The notes below the pieces were generated by a model. The model ran no database searches, was not told where the DNA came from, and saw only the letters and a program-made list of their open reading frames with translations. Below, piece after piece: positions 10,844 to 23,248 of a DNA stretch of 60,000 nucleotides (position 1 is its first letter; every line of letters starts with the position of its first letter). A program made the position numbers and the translations under genes. This DNA comes from Liolophura sinensis (Eukaryota; Mollusca; Polyplacophora; Chitonida; Chitonidae): the NCBI RefSeq assembly GCF_032854445.1, contig NC_088301.1:38057187-38117186 (forward strand), in the 5' to 3' direction.

Positions 10844-11029
10844 GTTCAGTCATATAAATGAAATCAGCCAGTCAATAAATCGATCAATCAATCAATTATA
10901 AAACTATAAATCTGAAAACTGAAAGTGAGATGCATATTATCAGAGTTTTACTAATGTTACAGTATAAATTCTTTTAAAACCACCTCATCACTCTGGATTG
11001 GGCCTGGACTGGATTGACCATTGTTTTCT

Positions 11030-11105
11030 TGCAATCTATGCGTCGGAGCAGACATTCGTATACCATCCGTTAACCAAAATGGAGGTTCCAGGTCAATAAT
11101 CGCAA
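11030..11105. repeat. Dispersed repeat, copy 1
   Basis: About 75 bases align with 15752-15826. Shared words are AATCTA, CAGACATT and GGTCAATAATCG. The family is unknown. Confidence 0.5.
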
Positions 11106-11261
11106 TTTAACGGTTTGCCCACGTTCATGTCACCGCAAAGGCAGGAATGGAGAATGGATGGCACAGACTAATCCAGAATTAGTTAACGAGGGAAAAGTTC
11201 CCTGATAAGGTGTGAATGTTCAAGATATAAGGAGTAATGACAACAAAAACACACACAAACT

Positions 11262-11385
11262 CTAATTCGAGTATCTCGATTTGGAAGAGGAAGTTAGCAG
11301 TATGCTTGGTTATGGCAACCAAAAAGACAGAAATTCTGATTGGAATTATCTCGATTTGGAAGAGGAAGGTAGCAGTATGCTTGGC
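11262..11385. repeat. Two-copy direct repeat, period 75
   Basis: Two copies of a stretch of about 45 bases (core ATCTCGATTTGGAAGAGGAA and CAGTATGCTTGG) begin near 11262 and 11337. The core differs at a single base, which indicates a fairly recent local duplication. Confidence 0.85.
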
Positions 11386-14300
11386 TGCAAACAATTTTAC
11401 AAATCTTAATCCATAATTAAAACGACAGATGCATGTAATATGGAGAGAGCATTCAGGATCTCTGGTGACCCAGGGTTAGGGAAGTATCCATTTTTATTAC
11501 ATCATCATGGTGCTTTTATGAAATCAATGTGCGTCCGAGATGTCTACACAAGTATTCAACCTGTAAATTACTGACGGACAAGTTTGAAATTTTTATTGGA
11601 TGTCCTATCTAAAATATCCTCAATCTTTCCTGCATCACTGGACGAAGGCCACTTTTTTCAGTTATCAGTTTTATTTAGTGTTTTTTTATGTAATTTTTTC
11701 TTACATATTCATGGGAACTGGTGTTATGGGTTGTTTTGTCATCAACCCAGTCTTGCAATTATCGATTTGGAAGGCCTATTCATGGCTTACGAACGATTTA
11801 CGAATGTCGGACGCTTAGATTTGACAAAATGTAAATATGATATGCATCTGTCTTTCTCTCAGCACTGTAGAAAAGCGCACTTCAAAAGGTTGACATGGGA
11901 CAATTTCTTTACTGTCTTATAGTAGTCTGGAATCGCAGTAAAGTTACATCTGAACGGCTGACCGAAACGCGACCATCTAGTGCGTGATATACATCAATTC
12001 TTTATTTCACCGTCTTCGGTGTCTACATTGTGTCTACAATGTGTCTATATTGTAGATCATATCATATCATAGTGATTGTTGAGCAGAAACGAGGCTAAGA
12101 AATATGAGGTAAGACTTTCATGTTTTGAAATTGTGTACTTAAACGACCAATTTGGAGACATCACCTATATATGAAAAGAAGAATCATGATATAGGCACTA
12201 TATCGCAAGTAATCATATAAAAGAGTCTCTGCTTGATGGACATCTGATGAGACTTCCAAGCGAGAGATGAGGGCAGTTTAAGATCAACAATGTTTGTACC
12301 ATGGGTGTGGTCATATGATACACATGTGTAACTTCAAGATTTTGTTCAGAAAAACATGTTATGCCCATAAGTTTTCCAAGAATTCACAGAATCAATGTGC
12401 TGAATATTTACGTAGTCGTATACACGTCGTTATCGTGTATATCCTTCTCTATAGGGTTATTTCCCCTTGTACAGTGATTTTGACTACATGCGTGGTTATA
12501 CTTCATGACAAAGAAGTTTTTAAATGCATATTAAAGCTCATCTGTATAAAATTATGCGGCATTCATTGAATACTTCATATTTGCTATTATATAGAGGTAT
12601 CTTCACTGAGGCGTACAGCTTAACTGTTATCTATCCTGTTCAGGAAACCATTTTAAGGCAGTATTTTCTAATGCAGTTAGAATCTGATAATTTTTATTTG
12701 TCGCATCGGAGGTCAGCACTATATAGGCTGAACTGTGTTAACGAAGAAAACGCTAACATTAACAATAATAAACGAATAAAGGCAACCAGTTTACAAAAGT
12801 TTTTTTCTTGGTTTAATTTTAGTGTAAACGTTTTTATATTTTATAATTAGACTTTCCATCAGAGCTTACGAAAGCATGAAACTGCTATTTTTGGAGATGG
12901 CTAGTCAGAATACTTTAACTGCGTTGTGGATTTTTCATCAAAGGAAATTAAATTTGATAGGTTCGGACTTAATTCATGGACTTGTAGGTAAAACCGTCAC
13001 ACATTTTTTATTTACTACAAATTCAAAAACGGGTATTCATGCTTGTTTTTATTAGTTGACATGATTTAAATTTTTAAGCTTAAAAATTTGCATTATTTCT
13101 TTTGTGACGCATGAATGTTTGTGAACATAAACCTATAATCTCTGCTGTAAATAGGAACCATACAGGTACACAAGCTGCCCTGTAGCTTACCCGTTTAATA
13201 ACGATTAAAATGTAATATATAGCTCTAATATTGTTAAATCCAACATATTTACAAGGTCTAGGATGGAAAGTATCATTAATGCTTAATTAACATTTTCTAA
13301 AGTTTTTTCTTCCTTCACAAAAGGCTCAAAAAATGTTGCGACCCAACACCACATGGTATTAATAATGAAGTCGAAGCATCACCACATAAATGGAAAAGGT
13401 TTCACAATCTTTCGATCCATACGCCAGGATCATTATCAAGTGACTAATTGATTCTATTAATGTTCCCAACATGTGGACTGAAAGCTTGTGAAACAATTTA
13501 CAATAATAATTTACCCTTTGTGGTACATTTACTTGATGCCTCGACTTAGTAATTATTATTACTAATGAACCCACGTACAACTATTAGTCTTAAGCAGTAT
13601 ATAAACCATACATGTCAAATGATCACATTTAGATGTTGTCTTCGCATTATAAATGTTAAAAATCTTATAATCTAATGTTACAACTCGCAAACAATCATGG
13701 TCTGAGATAACATTTTAAAATGTTGGTACTCACATTTTAGAGTAGTTAACACTGTATGAATTCAACACTAGAAACTGCTGATAATTTAACATTTGTGCTT
13801 TTAAAACAGTGTTATCAATATTTCGTTCATCAAGAAGCCTATCTGCAACGCTCTGCACTTTGGCAAACTGAGCGTTCAGTTTGGCAATAAACATAAAAAT
13901 CATGAGGTTTCACTAAAGTGGTATCTTGTCCAGGACACAGACATGGTAGTCTGCCTGTGTTGCTCCAAACTCAGACACAGGCAGAGGTCTCTTCCTTCGG
14001 GATTTTGATACTTGTATGAAGTTTAATTTCGCGCGCGGTCACGCGTATGTGGATTAAGAGGTCGTGAACCGATACGTCAATGTCGTATACGCAAAACATC
14101 ATCTCTGCCGTTTTTAATATTCCCTTCAAACATCTGTCATCAGGATTGATCAACTGCTTCATGTCAACATGCGTTTTTCAGTTAAAGGTCTTCAATCTTT
14201 TCTTGGAGGTCAAACTGCAAATGCAAATCGCCTATCACGACATAGTGTTAAATTTCTTTTCTTGCCCTTTGAAAGAAAGCATGCAGTTGAGGTATGATCA

Positions 14301-15106
14301 CGAAAACAAGGTGTAAGGCCCAAAGAAGTTTAATTTCTTTTGAAGGGCATGTAGTGTGGAGAATCCACGTACGCCTCATACATCCATATTACTGTAGTCG
14401 CTAAAAGTCAAAATCATATATATCGTTGATTTACATTGATTTATCGTCCGCATATATTCGTTGATTTACATTAAACATGTAAAAAACCATACTTTATTAA
14501 CTTTCGATATTTCTTCACTTGTCCTACACCGGTATTGAATTTAGATACTTCTTAAACAAGGTATACACTCAATGAGTCAATTTTACACCCACTAATCATG
14601 CCGCCCTAAACATAGATTTAAAAAACTATCTTTAAAAATAGATGTGTATAGTTTGCTGAATAAGGAAATCTTCAATTTGGCGGAAAGCCAAGAAGGATAA
14701 AGTTATTCTCTCGTTGTCAAAACAGGTATCTTTAATCCCAAATCGTGGCTTGGGGCTCTTAGTCGTTTGTTATACTGCATGTTCTTTGTCTGGTTGATCA
14801 AAAGATACTGGTCATTTCATTAGCTATATAATCATTAAACTGGAAGCTGACGTTTAACCCTAGGGCAAGTTGTTTCTTTTTTTATCACCCTCGAGCATGG
14901 GGTTAACGGATTTTCGAGGATTTTGTGAACACTGTTTGGTTAATTCATACCTGGCGGCTCCTACAGGTGTAATTATGAAAAGCATATATTTCATCAGAAT
15001 AACATATGTTTGAATTCATATATAGCTGGTTATACTTACTACGTTAATCAAAGATATGGTCACTTCTTTTCTTTTTTTCTTTTGCACTGTACCAGTAATA
15101 TAGCCT

Positions 15107-15280
15107 GACACGTTATTGACGAATAACGTAGAACGATATGCTGGCTTGGGTATGTACCTATATAGAGTAATCGTAACTATAACTCGACAGATTAACGACA
15201 ATCATCGCAAGACGCATACATATGTTTTAACGGTAATCGTAAGTATACTCCGATTTATTGACGATAAACGTCACCAGACG
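15107..15280. repeat. Imperfect tandem repeat, period 66
   Basis: Units at 15167-15214 and 15233-15280 share GTAATCGTAA, TATA/TATAC, ACGA and a final AGACG. A third, shorter related piece (TTATTGACGAATAACGTAG) lies at about 15107-15135. The array runs straight into the hairpin at 15282. Confidence 0.6.
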
Positions 15281-15281
15281 A

Positions 15282-15317
15282 GCCAGATAGGCCAACTCCG
15301 GGGTTGGCCTATCTGGC
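15282..15317. repeat. Perfect 15-bp inverted repeat with 6-base loop
   Basis: GCCAGATAGGCCAAC, loop TCCGGG, then GTTGGCCTATCTGGC. The stem is perfect and GC-rich in otherwise AT-rich DNA. It directly follows the tandem repeats at 15107-15280. It could be a transposon end or a structured RNA; I do not recognise it. Confidence 0.95.
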
Positions 15318-15751
15318 GAACGAAGCGACCTTAGACTTAAGTAAAAATATCAGTCACTATACTTGGTATGTTCTTTTCCACTGTTTTAGCTGAAATTGTT
15401 TTACAATAACTTACCCAGAATTTACGTTCTCAAGCAATATTTTGGCATTGTTACATAAGAAATAACAATTTTAAAGTGATTTGAAATTCTGACATTTGAA
15501 ATTTTGATTTAAGTCTAAGATCTCTTCGTGATCCCGGGGCCTAATGCTTGACGTTGATGATTTAGGTGGTAGAAACACTCGGTCAGTATGAACATCGACA
15601 ATAAATTCCCGCGTTAACCATCCTTGGTCATCTCAGTTTCATTGGTGAAATTTTCAGTCAGATTTGAACTTTGGCATTCGACTCGTGGTTGCCTAACCTT
15701 GTATTACATCATTTACAATTTCTTTTTATAAATCAGGCACCAGAGGAGTCT

Positions 15752-15826
15752 GGAATCTAGGCGTAAAAACAGACATTTGTATGCCAGCCTTCAACATAAA
15801 TTCCCACTCCGGGTCAATAATCGGAG
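15752..15826. repeat. Dispersed repeat, copy 2
   Basis: Partner of 11030-11105, in the same orientation and about 70 percent alike by eye. Confidence 0.5.
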
Positions 15827-18800
15827 GGGCCAATTGCAAAACCAACGCTCAATACAAACCACCAAAGAACTAAGAAAGTGTACAAAGTGCGAAAATTAAG
15901 GTGGATTCATTCAAAGGGATGCTTTTCAATGATGTTCGAAAGACTCGAGGAATATCCTACGCGAATGAATGAAATCGCTATCTTAATCGTGTACTATACA
16001 TGTTAGTTTATAAATTGTCGATATTCAAAATTGTCGATTGTTTACAGTTCATATATCCAACGTGGTGATATAATTTAAAATATTTTTTTTTTATATGGCC
16101 CAAAGCCCCGGGTTGAGCGGAATTAGACTACTGGTGGTCTTCAGTAGAGGACAAGGTAACTTCTGTTTCTTAGCATGCAAGTCTGGCAGATAACGTTAAT
16201 GCATGTGTGAGCTGAAGACATGGAAGGGTTGAATCTGGAGAATTGTGAATCATGCATATCTGTCAGTACATGTGCACGAGTCTTAAAATTTATATAGAGC
16301 GAGAAAAGAACACACGAAGGCTAGTCCCAATAAATATCTGCTGAGTAGAAAGAAAGTATAGAAAAGTGAAAACCCAGAAGAATTAGGGACTAGAGCAAAA
16401 CAGTACAAACAAAAATCGTCAGTAAAACTACACAAGATGTTAGCTTTAGTTTGCGTATTTATGTGATTAATAGAAGCGGTACAATTTTCACCGTCGGATA
16501 CCAGAATATGATGTCCATTTTGGCTCTAGGTTACAACGGAAGTTAGTTATGTAGATCAGTCAATGCTAACACGGTATGCAAAGTTAATATATGTATGAAC
16601 TATCAGGGATGAGCGGAAAGTATCTCGGTGAGTAAGTTGCGCTACTCCTAACCTCTAATTAATCCAGATCTCGAACAGCGAATTTGCACACCTTTTTACC
16701 CCTGCATTTCTTCACTGAGGGACAATAAACGATCGATTGATTACTCAGTAATTCCCTGAACACCACTTCTTTTCCACCTTGATGTAGTGTGTAGGACAGG
16801 CGTGAAAAAGTTCGTCAGCAACATGCCAAAGGCCCAATCACAAAACTTACACTGATAAAACTGGCCACAAGTAAATCATTCCTTAGAGTGGTGTTAAACA
16901 GCAATCAGCCAAGTCAACCTCAAAATTATCAGATTAACCAAACACCATTTTAAAGTCCTGTGCAATGGGTTTGAAAGTTTTTAGAAGAACTTTTCCGAGG
17001 TAAGAAAATATACATTAAAAGCAAGAAAAATCAACAATTGATCATGTAAATAACAAAAAGCGTTCACTATACATAGCTTCGCTGAAAATGATTTCGATTT
17101 TCTTATTAATACTCTGAAGAAAGTATACTTTGGACTGATATGTATGGCTCTCGTTATAAGCTGCTGTGTGAAATGAAATCACCAAAACCCACTCTTCAAA
17201 TTATTTGCTTTCTGACGTAAAATCAAAGGCAAAGAATAATAATAAAAGTGACTATAAACACAGTTTCATTAATTTCATCAGAATTATACTTTGTTGAAAC
17301 TTGCTTTAAGGTATGATGATTTAGGATGCCCATCATTTTTTTTTCTAACTTACTGTGCCCAATTTTTCGCTCCACTTTCCGTGTTAATCTGTGCAGCTAA
17401 CCCAATTACTTATATTCCTTTCGATTCACGCGTTTCTCCGGTCATAAATTTTGACGCGATGAATGTAATTCATGTGTCAATCTGTCATCATGGAGTATAT
17501 AAGTCACTGCACGCGGTTCTTACGTGAGCAAAAGGTTCCATTGTTTTTGGCCGGATGTGTGTGGTTAATCACCATTGTGGTTTTCCAGGAGTGGAATAAT
17601 TCACAGATGTAGCCTTTCAATACCGTAAATATTACAGTGTGACATCGCCAAAATCTATATTACTTTATACATGTCTATTAAGAATTAGTTGTCATCTCTT
17701 AACACACAAATATTAAATTTTCAAACTGCGTTAAAAGTTTTTTTGGCGTTAAAATGATACAACGTATAATCTGATAGTGTTGGATTATTGCTTTTTCTCG
17801 GCATTTTGTAAGAACCTAATATTAATCATATTAATATTTAAAATTACACTTTCTAAGGATTAGTAAGTAATATAACAAGTATAATACTTAATTTATTATC
17901 ATTCAGGCCACTGACATAACATAAGTAAATAACATGTTTCAAAGGCATCGGATGACAGTTTATGCATATACCGGTATATATAATATCACCAAGTTTTATA
18001 AAATAAAATATTGATTCGGTTGACTCCTGACTCCCCCGTGCATGCATATTTCCCACTTAAATGTGCTTCACAGAATTGACACTTGTCATACTCATCCTAA
18101 ATACTTTATTGATATATAAGCCTATGTGCAGGGAGCTGTGCTCTTAAACCCTCAGTATCGATTTTCCTATGACATTACAGTATTTGTTTAATTTTTTTGA
18201 TTGCACTCAGGAATATTTCTGTTACATTATGGTTTTCACATTTATCTATGTAAGACTTGGTAAACCACAATATATTGCTTAATTGTGTAATGAAGAGATA
18301 AACTATTCAATGTTTAATATACAAATGCTACAAAACTTTGGTGTAATTATAAAAAAGAGTTACAGGATATGATTGGTCACAGTGAATAGAAGATTTCGGC
18401 ATTCGAGAAGATTGCTTTTGTTAATTCTGTCGAATAGAATCAGATGTTTGATAGACATGCACATTTTAGGACTTATACATACTGAAGTCCAGCTATACAA
18501 AATGAAGCGAATACGAGGAACCAGCTATATACTGTAAATAATGATCTTGTCTCAAGGATACATTCAGGCATTCAGCCTTCCAGCACATCCTGACTTACAG
18601 CACGTATACAACAGCGCTGTACACAATTTGGGTGTAATGTCATATATAGTTATCTTGTCTGTAATTCGTGAGATTGTCGTGTTTTTCATGAAATACCTTT
18701 TGTTACATTACATGTATGTTGACGCGTATGTCCATTGTTTGCGTCTTTCTCTCTCCATATGTTGCCATTCCGGACATAAGGTATTTAATGGTTACATGGC

Positions 18801-20265
18801 TGACATGGTGCACCCTATTTAAGTCATGCTGTATACATAAAGGATGGACTGGCCTCGGGCTGCACATTAAATTATTCACAAAGCACGCTACACTCACTGG
18901 GTGCGACTATCGCCAGAAAACCACAAAATAAAAACACAGACGTATAATCGCACACAGGCATTTTATTAATTTCCGATGGCCTCAATCACTCAAATGATTC
19001 TTTTTGTTGCCTGTTTTTGTCCACAGGCAAATTTTGCCACGCACGCTTCACGTATACATACTTCTATTGAATAAATACCACAATGATAAAATAAATTTAG
19101 ATTTTAATTCTAAAACATCGTGAAGAAAAATTCAAAGCCTTAGCCAACATGGTGAAAGGATGTGATAAATATAGTAGAAGGAAGGGTTGATGATCTAAAT
19201 ACATAGTACAAGTTCTCCTCTGGTTAAAGCATTCAACAAGTCTGTCGTTACATAGTTGAAATAGTAAGTAAATCAGTCATGACGTCTCGTGCTGGGCGTA
19301 GCCTACATTACAAAGCTGCGTCGCTGGACCGTCACCTGGATTTTGAACTATGATTGACACAGCAGCCATATATGTGAAAAGCACATGTCCCTCCCTGTGT
19401 GTGCGTATCTCACAGACACAGACATCGCACTACATGTGTATGCCTTGTTAACATGTAGTTTCTACAGCTTGGGTCACATTGTCAAATGGTAACTTTAGTC
19501 ATGACTAATCCAAAATCTCATGAATGGAAAGCATGTTCACTTTGCATACATCGCTGCTTTTGCTAACTTTTTATTCATGAAACTAATGGTACAGTCGACT
19601 GACACAAACATATTCGCGTATCCATTGTAGTTAAGTATCAAATCTCTGTTTCTCTCTGTTTGGAAATAACCGGGCATTTTATGAGTAATTTACGAGTTAC
19701 AAGATAACACAGAAACCGGTAAAATTCAACCATGCTCCTGAAAAATCGTTACAAAACTTACACTTTTACGATACAATTCATTCCAAGCTACATTATGTCA
19801 CATTACATGGTATAGAGAGAAACAAGTTTTGATGAAAACTAGATATGGAAAGCCGTTCTATAAGCTCAACCGTATTCTTCACAGCGAAATTCAGTGCGTC
19901 ACTGAGTCATCTCCACGCAGGCAGTATTCTTTTGAAGGTAAGGGCCTAAGTCACGGTCACGTCTGCTAACATCACAGCAAAACTTTCTTCCCACATCTAT
20001 GCTGTGTGTGCACTGACCATGACGGACGTTGTACCTTTGACAGGGGTACATAAAAAACAATGGCGCGATTGTGCAGGTGTAATTGACGACCGTGTATGGT
20101 TTGTTTATGTGAGCGAACAGGTGTAATAGTGGCCAACAACCAAGACTTACATTGTATATTCCTTAAAGTAATAATCATCAGAAGTGTACAACATGCCATA
20201 AACAATAAAACATGCCACTGATTTATGGCCACTGTGAGGCATTGTATATATAACCTCTCTTCTGA

Positions 20266-20445
20266 CCAGATGCATGGCTAAATGTATAGACAAAGAATGC
20301 CTAACTGCACATCACTTTTGTCAGTACGACGAGTGCAAAGCCAAGAGCTCCACTTGGCCAACTCTCAGTTTAAATGTATGTGTATGTTAAGAGACAAAAC
20401 TTCACAGCACACCTGTTTCGGCAAGAAGAAGTATATTGATATTAA
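20266..20445. repeat. Diverged duplicated segment, copy 1
   Basis: Shares with 21473-21640 the ordered words GACCAG, GTCAGTAC/GTCTGTAC, AAGCCAAGAGCTCCAC, CCAACTCTCA/GCAACGCTCA, ATGTTAAGAG and CTTCACAGCACACCTGTTT. Each copy lies in a short open frame (QSQELHLANSQ here, ESQELHLSNAH there). It may be a relic exon pair or an unknown mobile element. Confidence 0.7.
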
Positions 20446-21472
20446 ACAACAAAACCATTATTGCATTAAAATAAATTTCTAGTCTGTGAAATTTAATATA
20501 AACTATGAATATATAAAGATATATATCTAACTCAGAATCTAACGTCTGTTCTACAACTCAACATTGTTTCAAAGACCATATTTGTCATATGTATATTCTT
20601 TAACTGAGTCATCTTTAATTAACACGATGCTAAGTTGAACATGATTTAAAGTACTTAAACGAAATCAAGTCACAAATGTTCGTCTAAAGTAATTTAATTG
20701 CGCCTAACCGGAAAATGGTCTTTTCACCGGTATATAATTTGCATTTCAAAATTCGTTACTTAATTTTTTTTATTTTTTTGTAACATGAAAATCCCGACAG
20801 ATATGTGACTGTCGGAAACAGGCAGTTTCCGCCAAGAATTGTGGTGCTCTAAATAAGGATTTGATGGGATTGAGCATGAATGACGTTAATGTAACTTAGT
20901 TTAGAGGGTGTAGTGTGATAAGCGAATGGAAATGGATTTGAATGGATTGAAGCAATGTCACCGAAGCAAAGAGCGTCAAGGTTCAGGTCGAACAAGGTGG
21001 CTCTCTGAACGTGTCGGGGGAACCGATATACCTACAGTGCCGCAGGCTGTGTGAGATCGAGTTTAAACATACACCAATACATCCACTGAATCTGCAATGC
21101 GCTCATCGTAGACCTACTTTCATACAAGTACAAAGTAAGATCAGAAATGTGAAAGTTTACGAAAGTTTTCCGTCTAAATTCTAGTTGCAGAGCGTACAGG
21201 ACGTCGATCTGACAGAAACTGTGTGCCGAGAACTCTCATTGGTGGAATCTCGAGTGAGTGTCTCCAGACGAACCAATCATGTTGTGTATGACGATTGCCT
21301 TTGGCTGTCTGCAACGGGTGTCTAATGGAAACAAAGTCTGGTTTGTTTTGACGTGGTTGTGGTCGTCACAGAATTACTTCAGGATTAAAGGATTAGAGCG
21401 ACATTTACCTGTAGATAAAAATAGACAGAAGAGAAAGAGAGCACACAAACAGAGAGTCTGTTTTGTGTGTAC

Positions 21473-21640
21473 AGACCAGGTAACCTGAAAAAGTATTTCG
21501 CACTGCCAATTGCATGTTACTTTAGTCTGTACCGAAGAGTAGAAAGCCAAGAGCTCCACCTGAGCAACGCTCACGCTAAAAGGTCTAAGGATGTTAAGAG
21601 CTTCACAGCACACCTGTTTGAGCCAGAAGAGTTCTATGAA
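21473..21640. repeat. Diverged duplicated segment, copy 2
   Basis: Direct-orientation partner of 20266-20445, 1.2 kb away. The most conserved block is AAAGCCAAGAGCTCCAC followed by CTTCACAGCACACCTGTTT. I found no third copy. Confidence 0.7.
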
Positions 21641-23112
21641 TCAGCATTCTCTAAAATTTGCTAGAGTGTCATGTCAAGAGTACTTATCTTAAGCCTAATA
21701 GTTTGTCCTTACATTTCCATGGGATAATTTACCAGAAATTTGTCAAAGTCTGCTGCTGTTATCTGGTTTTTGGTTACTTGCTGTTTGGCTCCTATACTTC
21801 ATTACTGTATTCGAAGATTTCTTTTGTGTAAACGATCTCTCCTGTGTTAACCATGCAAGGTATCAGAGGAGAGGAAGATATAGCAGGAGACCGATTGCAA
21901 TCAATTTATACTCCAGTTATACATGTTTAAAGACACTTGTATATGGTTTAATTGATGATCTGGAAAAAATGTCATACTCAGTGCAGTCTACACATTATGT
22001 TTCTCTATATCTGATTAACAATTATTCACCAAAGCATCAGATCAAGGAATTTTCTTGACAAAATTATGATCTTTTGATGGGAACGTAGGTCTTACTTAAA
22101 AGTTCTTTAAAAACTGGCCATTTACAATACCGAAAACGTTCCATGAGCTATTAGTGGACAAAAGAAAAAAACGTTTTAATAGGTGCCTGTTTCAAGTCAT
22201 TTATTATCTTTGATCAACACAAAAACACACTCACACAAAAAGATGTATGCTGGAGTCAAAAGTCAAAAATGTTACAAAAGCTTAGACATAAATTTACATT
22301 TCATTTGCTCGATGTATGTGGAGAAAAGGAAGAACACATTTTTATACGATGTATTTCAAAGATAACGGACCTCGGGCCTGTGAATACACAAATACGATTA
22401 GATGCCCAGGTGGTGAATTGTACCAGAAACGTGCGGAAAAGTCGTCTGCATAGGAGGAGGCTGAACTGGGACATCATTCTCATCAGCTAACGAGAAAGAA
22501 CTGGGGTTACACCCGGAGGCTATGTGTCACTAATTGGCCTTAATGTCGACCAGTATATTATTTATGGGGGAGATTATTCGACAAGGCAAACTTTATGTGA
22601 GGAAAGGCCGATTACTGGGTTGTAGATGATACGGGTCAGATGGTCTGGTTGTATAAAAAAATGATGATATTAAATGTTGTTTATGATTAATGTGGAGATA
22701 GCGTGAAAGGTTAAGTTGTGGTTCAGGACAGTCATCAGGTCAGTGGACAAACTAGACGGTTTAGCCAAGCATGCGTGATACATAAAGGTGCGCCTCTCTT
22801 CGCTTAACTATGTTGCTTAGCTGTGCAGGAAGCCTTATGACATTAGTAACTTTAAGTTATGAGGTCCGGTAATGGAATCTTCAGGCTTACTGGATGATAC
22901 TTTCAAGGAAAAGCTTGGAAATTTCCAGCTCATAGCTTTGTCCATCGATCAAAGTGTGATGCGTTCAGTTAACCTTTAATAAAAGTTTTTTAAAACAATT
23001 TCTGTGAATCTCTCTGTTCTGGTAATAAAATAAACGTTACATCTCATGTATCTCCTGGATAGGGTTTAATGAATGTCGCTCAACATCGTTTCGTGCAGTT
23101 CAGCTGATTTGG

Positions 23113-23248
23113 GGCGATACTGCAATGGTCGCGAATTTCTCCTGGACCCTGTCCGGTTTCCTGCCACCACAGTTTGCTGGCCACCGTCGTATAAGTGAAG
23201 TATTCTTCAGTAGGGCATAAAAAATAATCAAATAAATCAAACAAATAC
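23113..23248 (+). mobile_element. SINE 3' fragment (body and tail)
   Basis: Reads TGGTCGCG, CTGCCACCACAG, TGGCCACCGTCGTATAAGTG, AGTATTCTTCAGTA, then an AATAAATC-rich tail. It is the same family as 29995-30238 in the opposite orientation. The tRNA-like head is absent. Confidence 0.8.

Larger units (their letters stand above)
10446..20260. other. Gene-poor region
   Basis: About 9.8 kb of AT-rich DNA in which no open frame shows a recognisable domain or a convincing exon chain. It contains a GAACTCGTT triplication near 10719-10740, the hairpin at 10818, a 75-base-period duplication at 11262-11385, a dispersed repeat pair (11030 and 15752), and the tandem repeat with hairpin at 15107-15317. I see nothing else in it. 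Confidence 0.65.

Noticed and set aside
11584-11922. 112-codon plus-strand frame after the Tctex1 gene
   Set aside because: It is hydrophobic and Phe-rich in AT-rich DNA, with no motif and no upstream signals.
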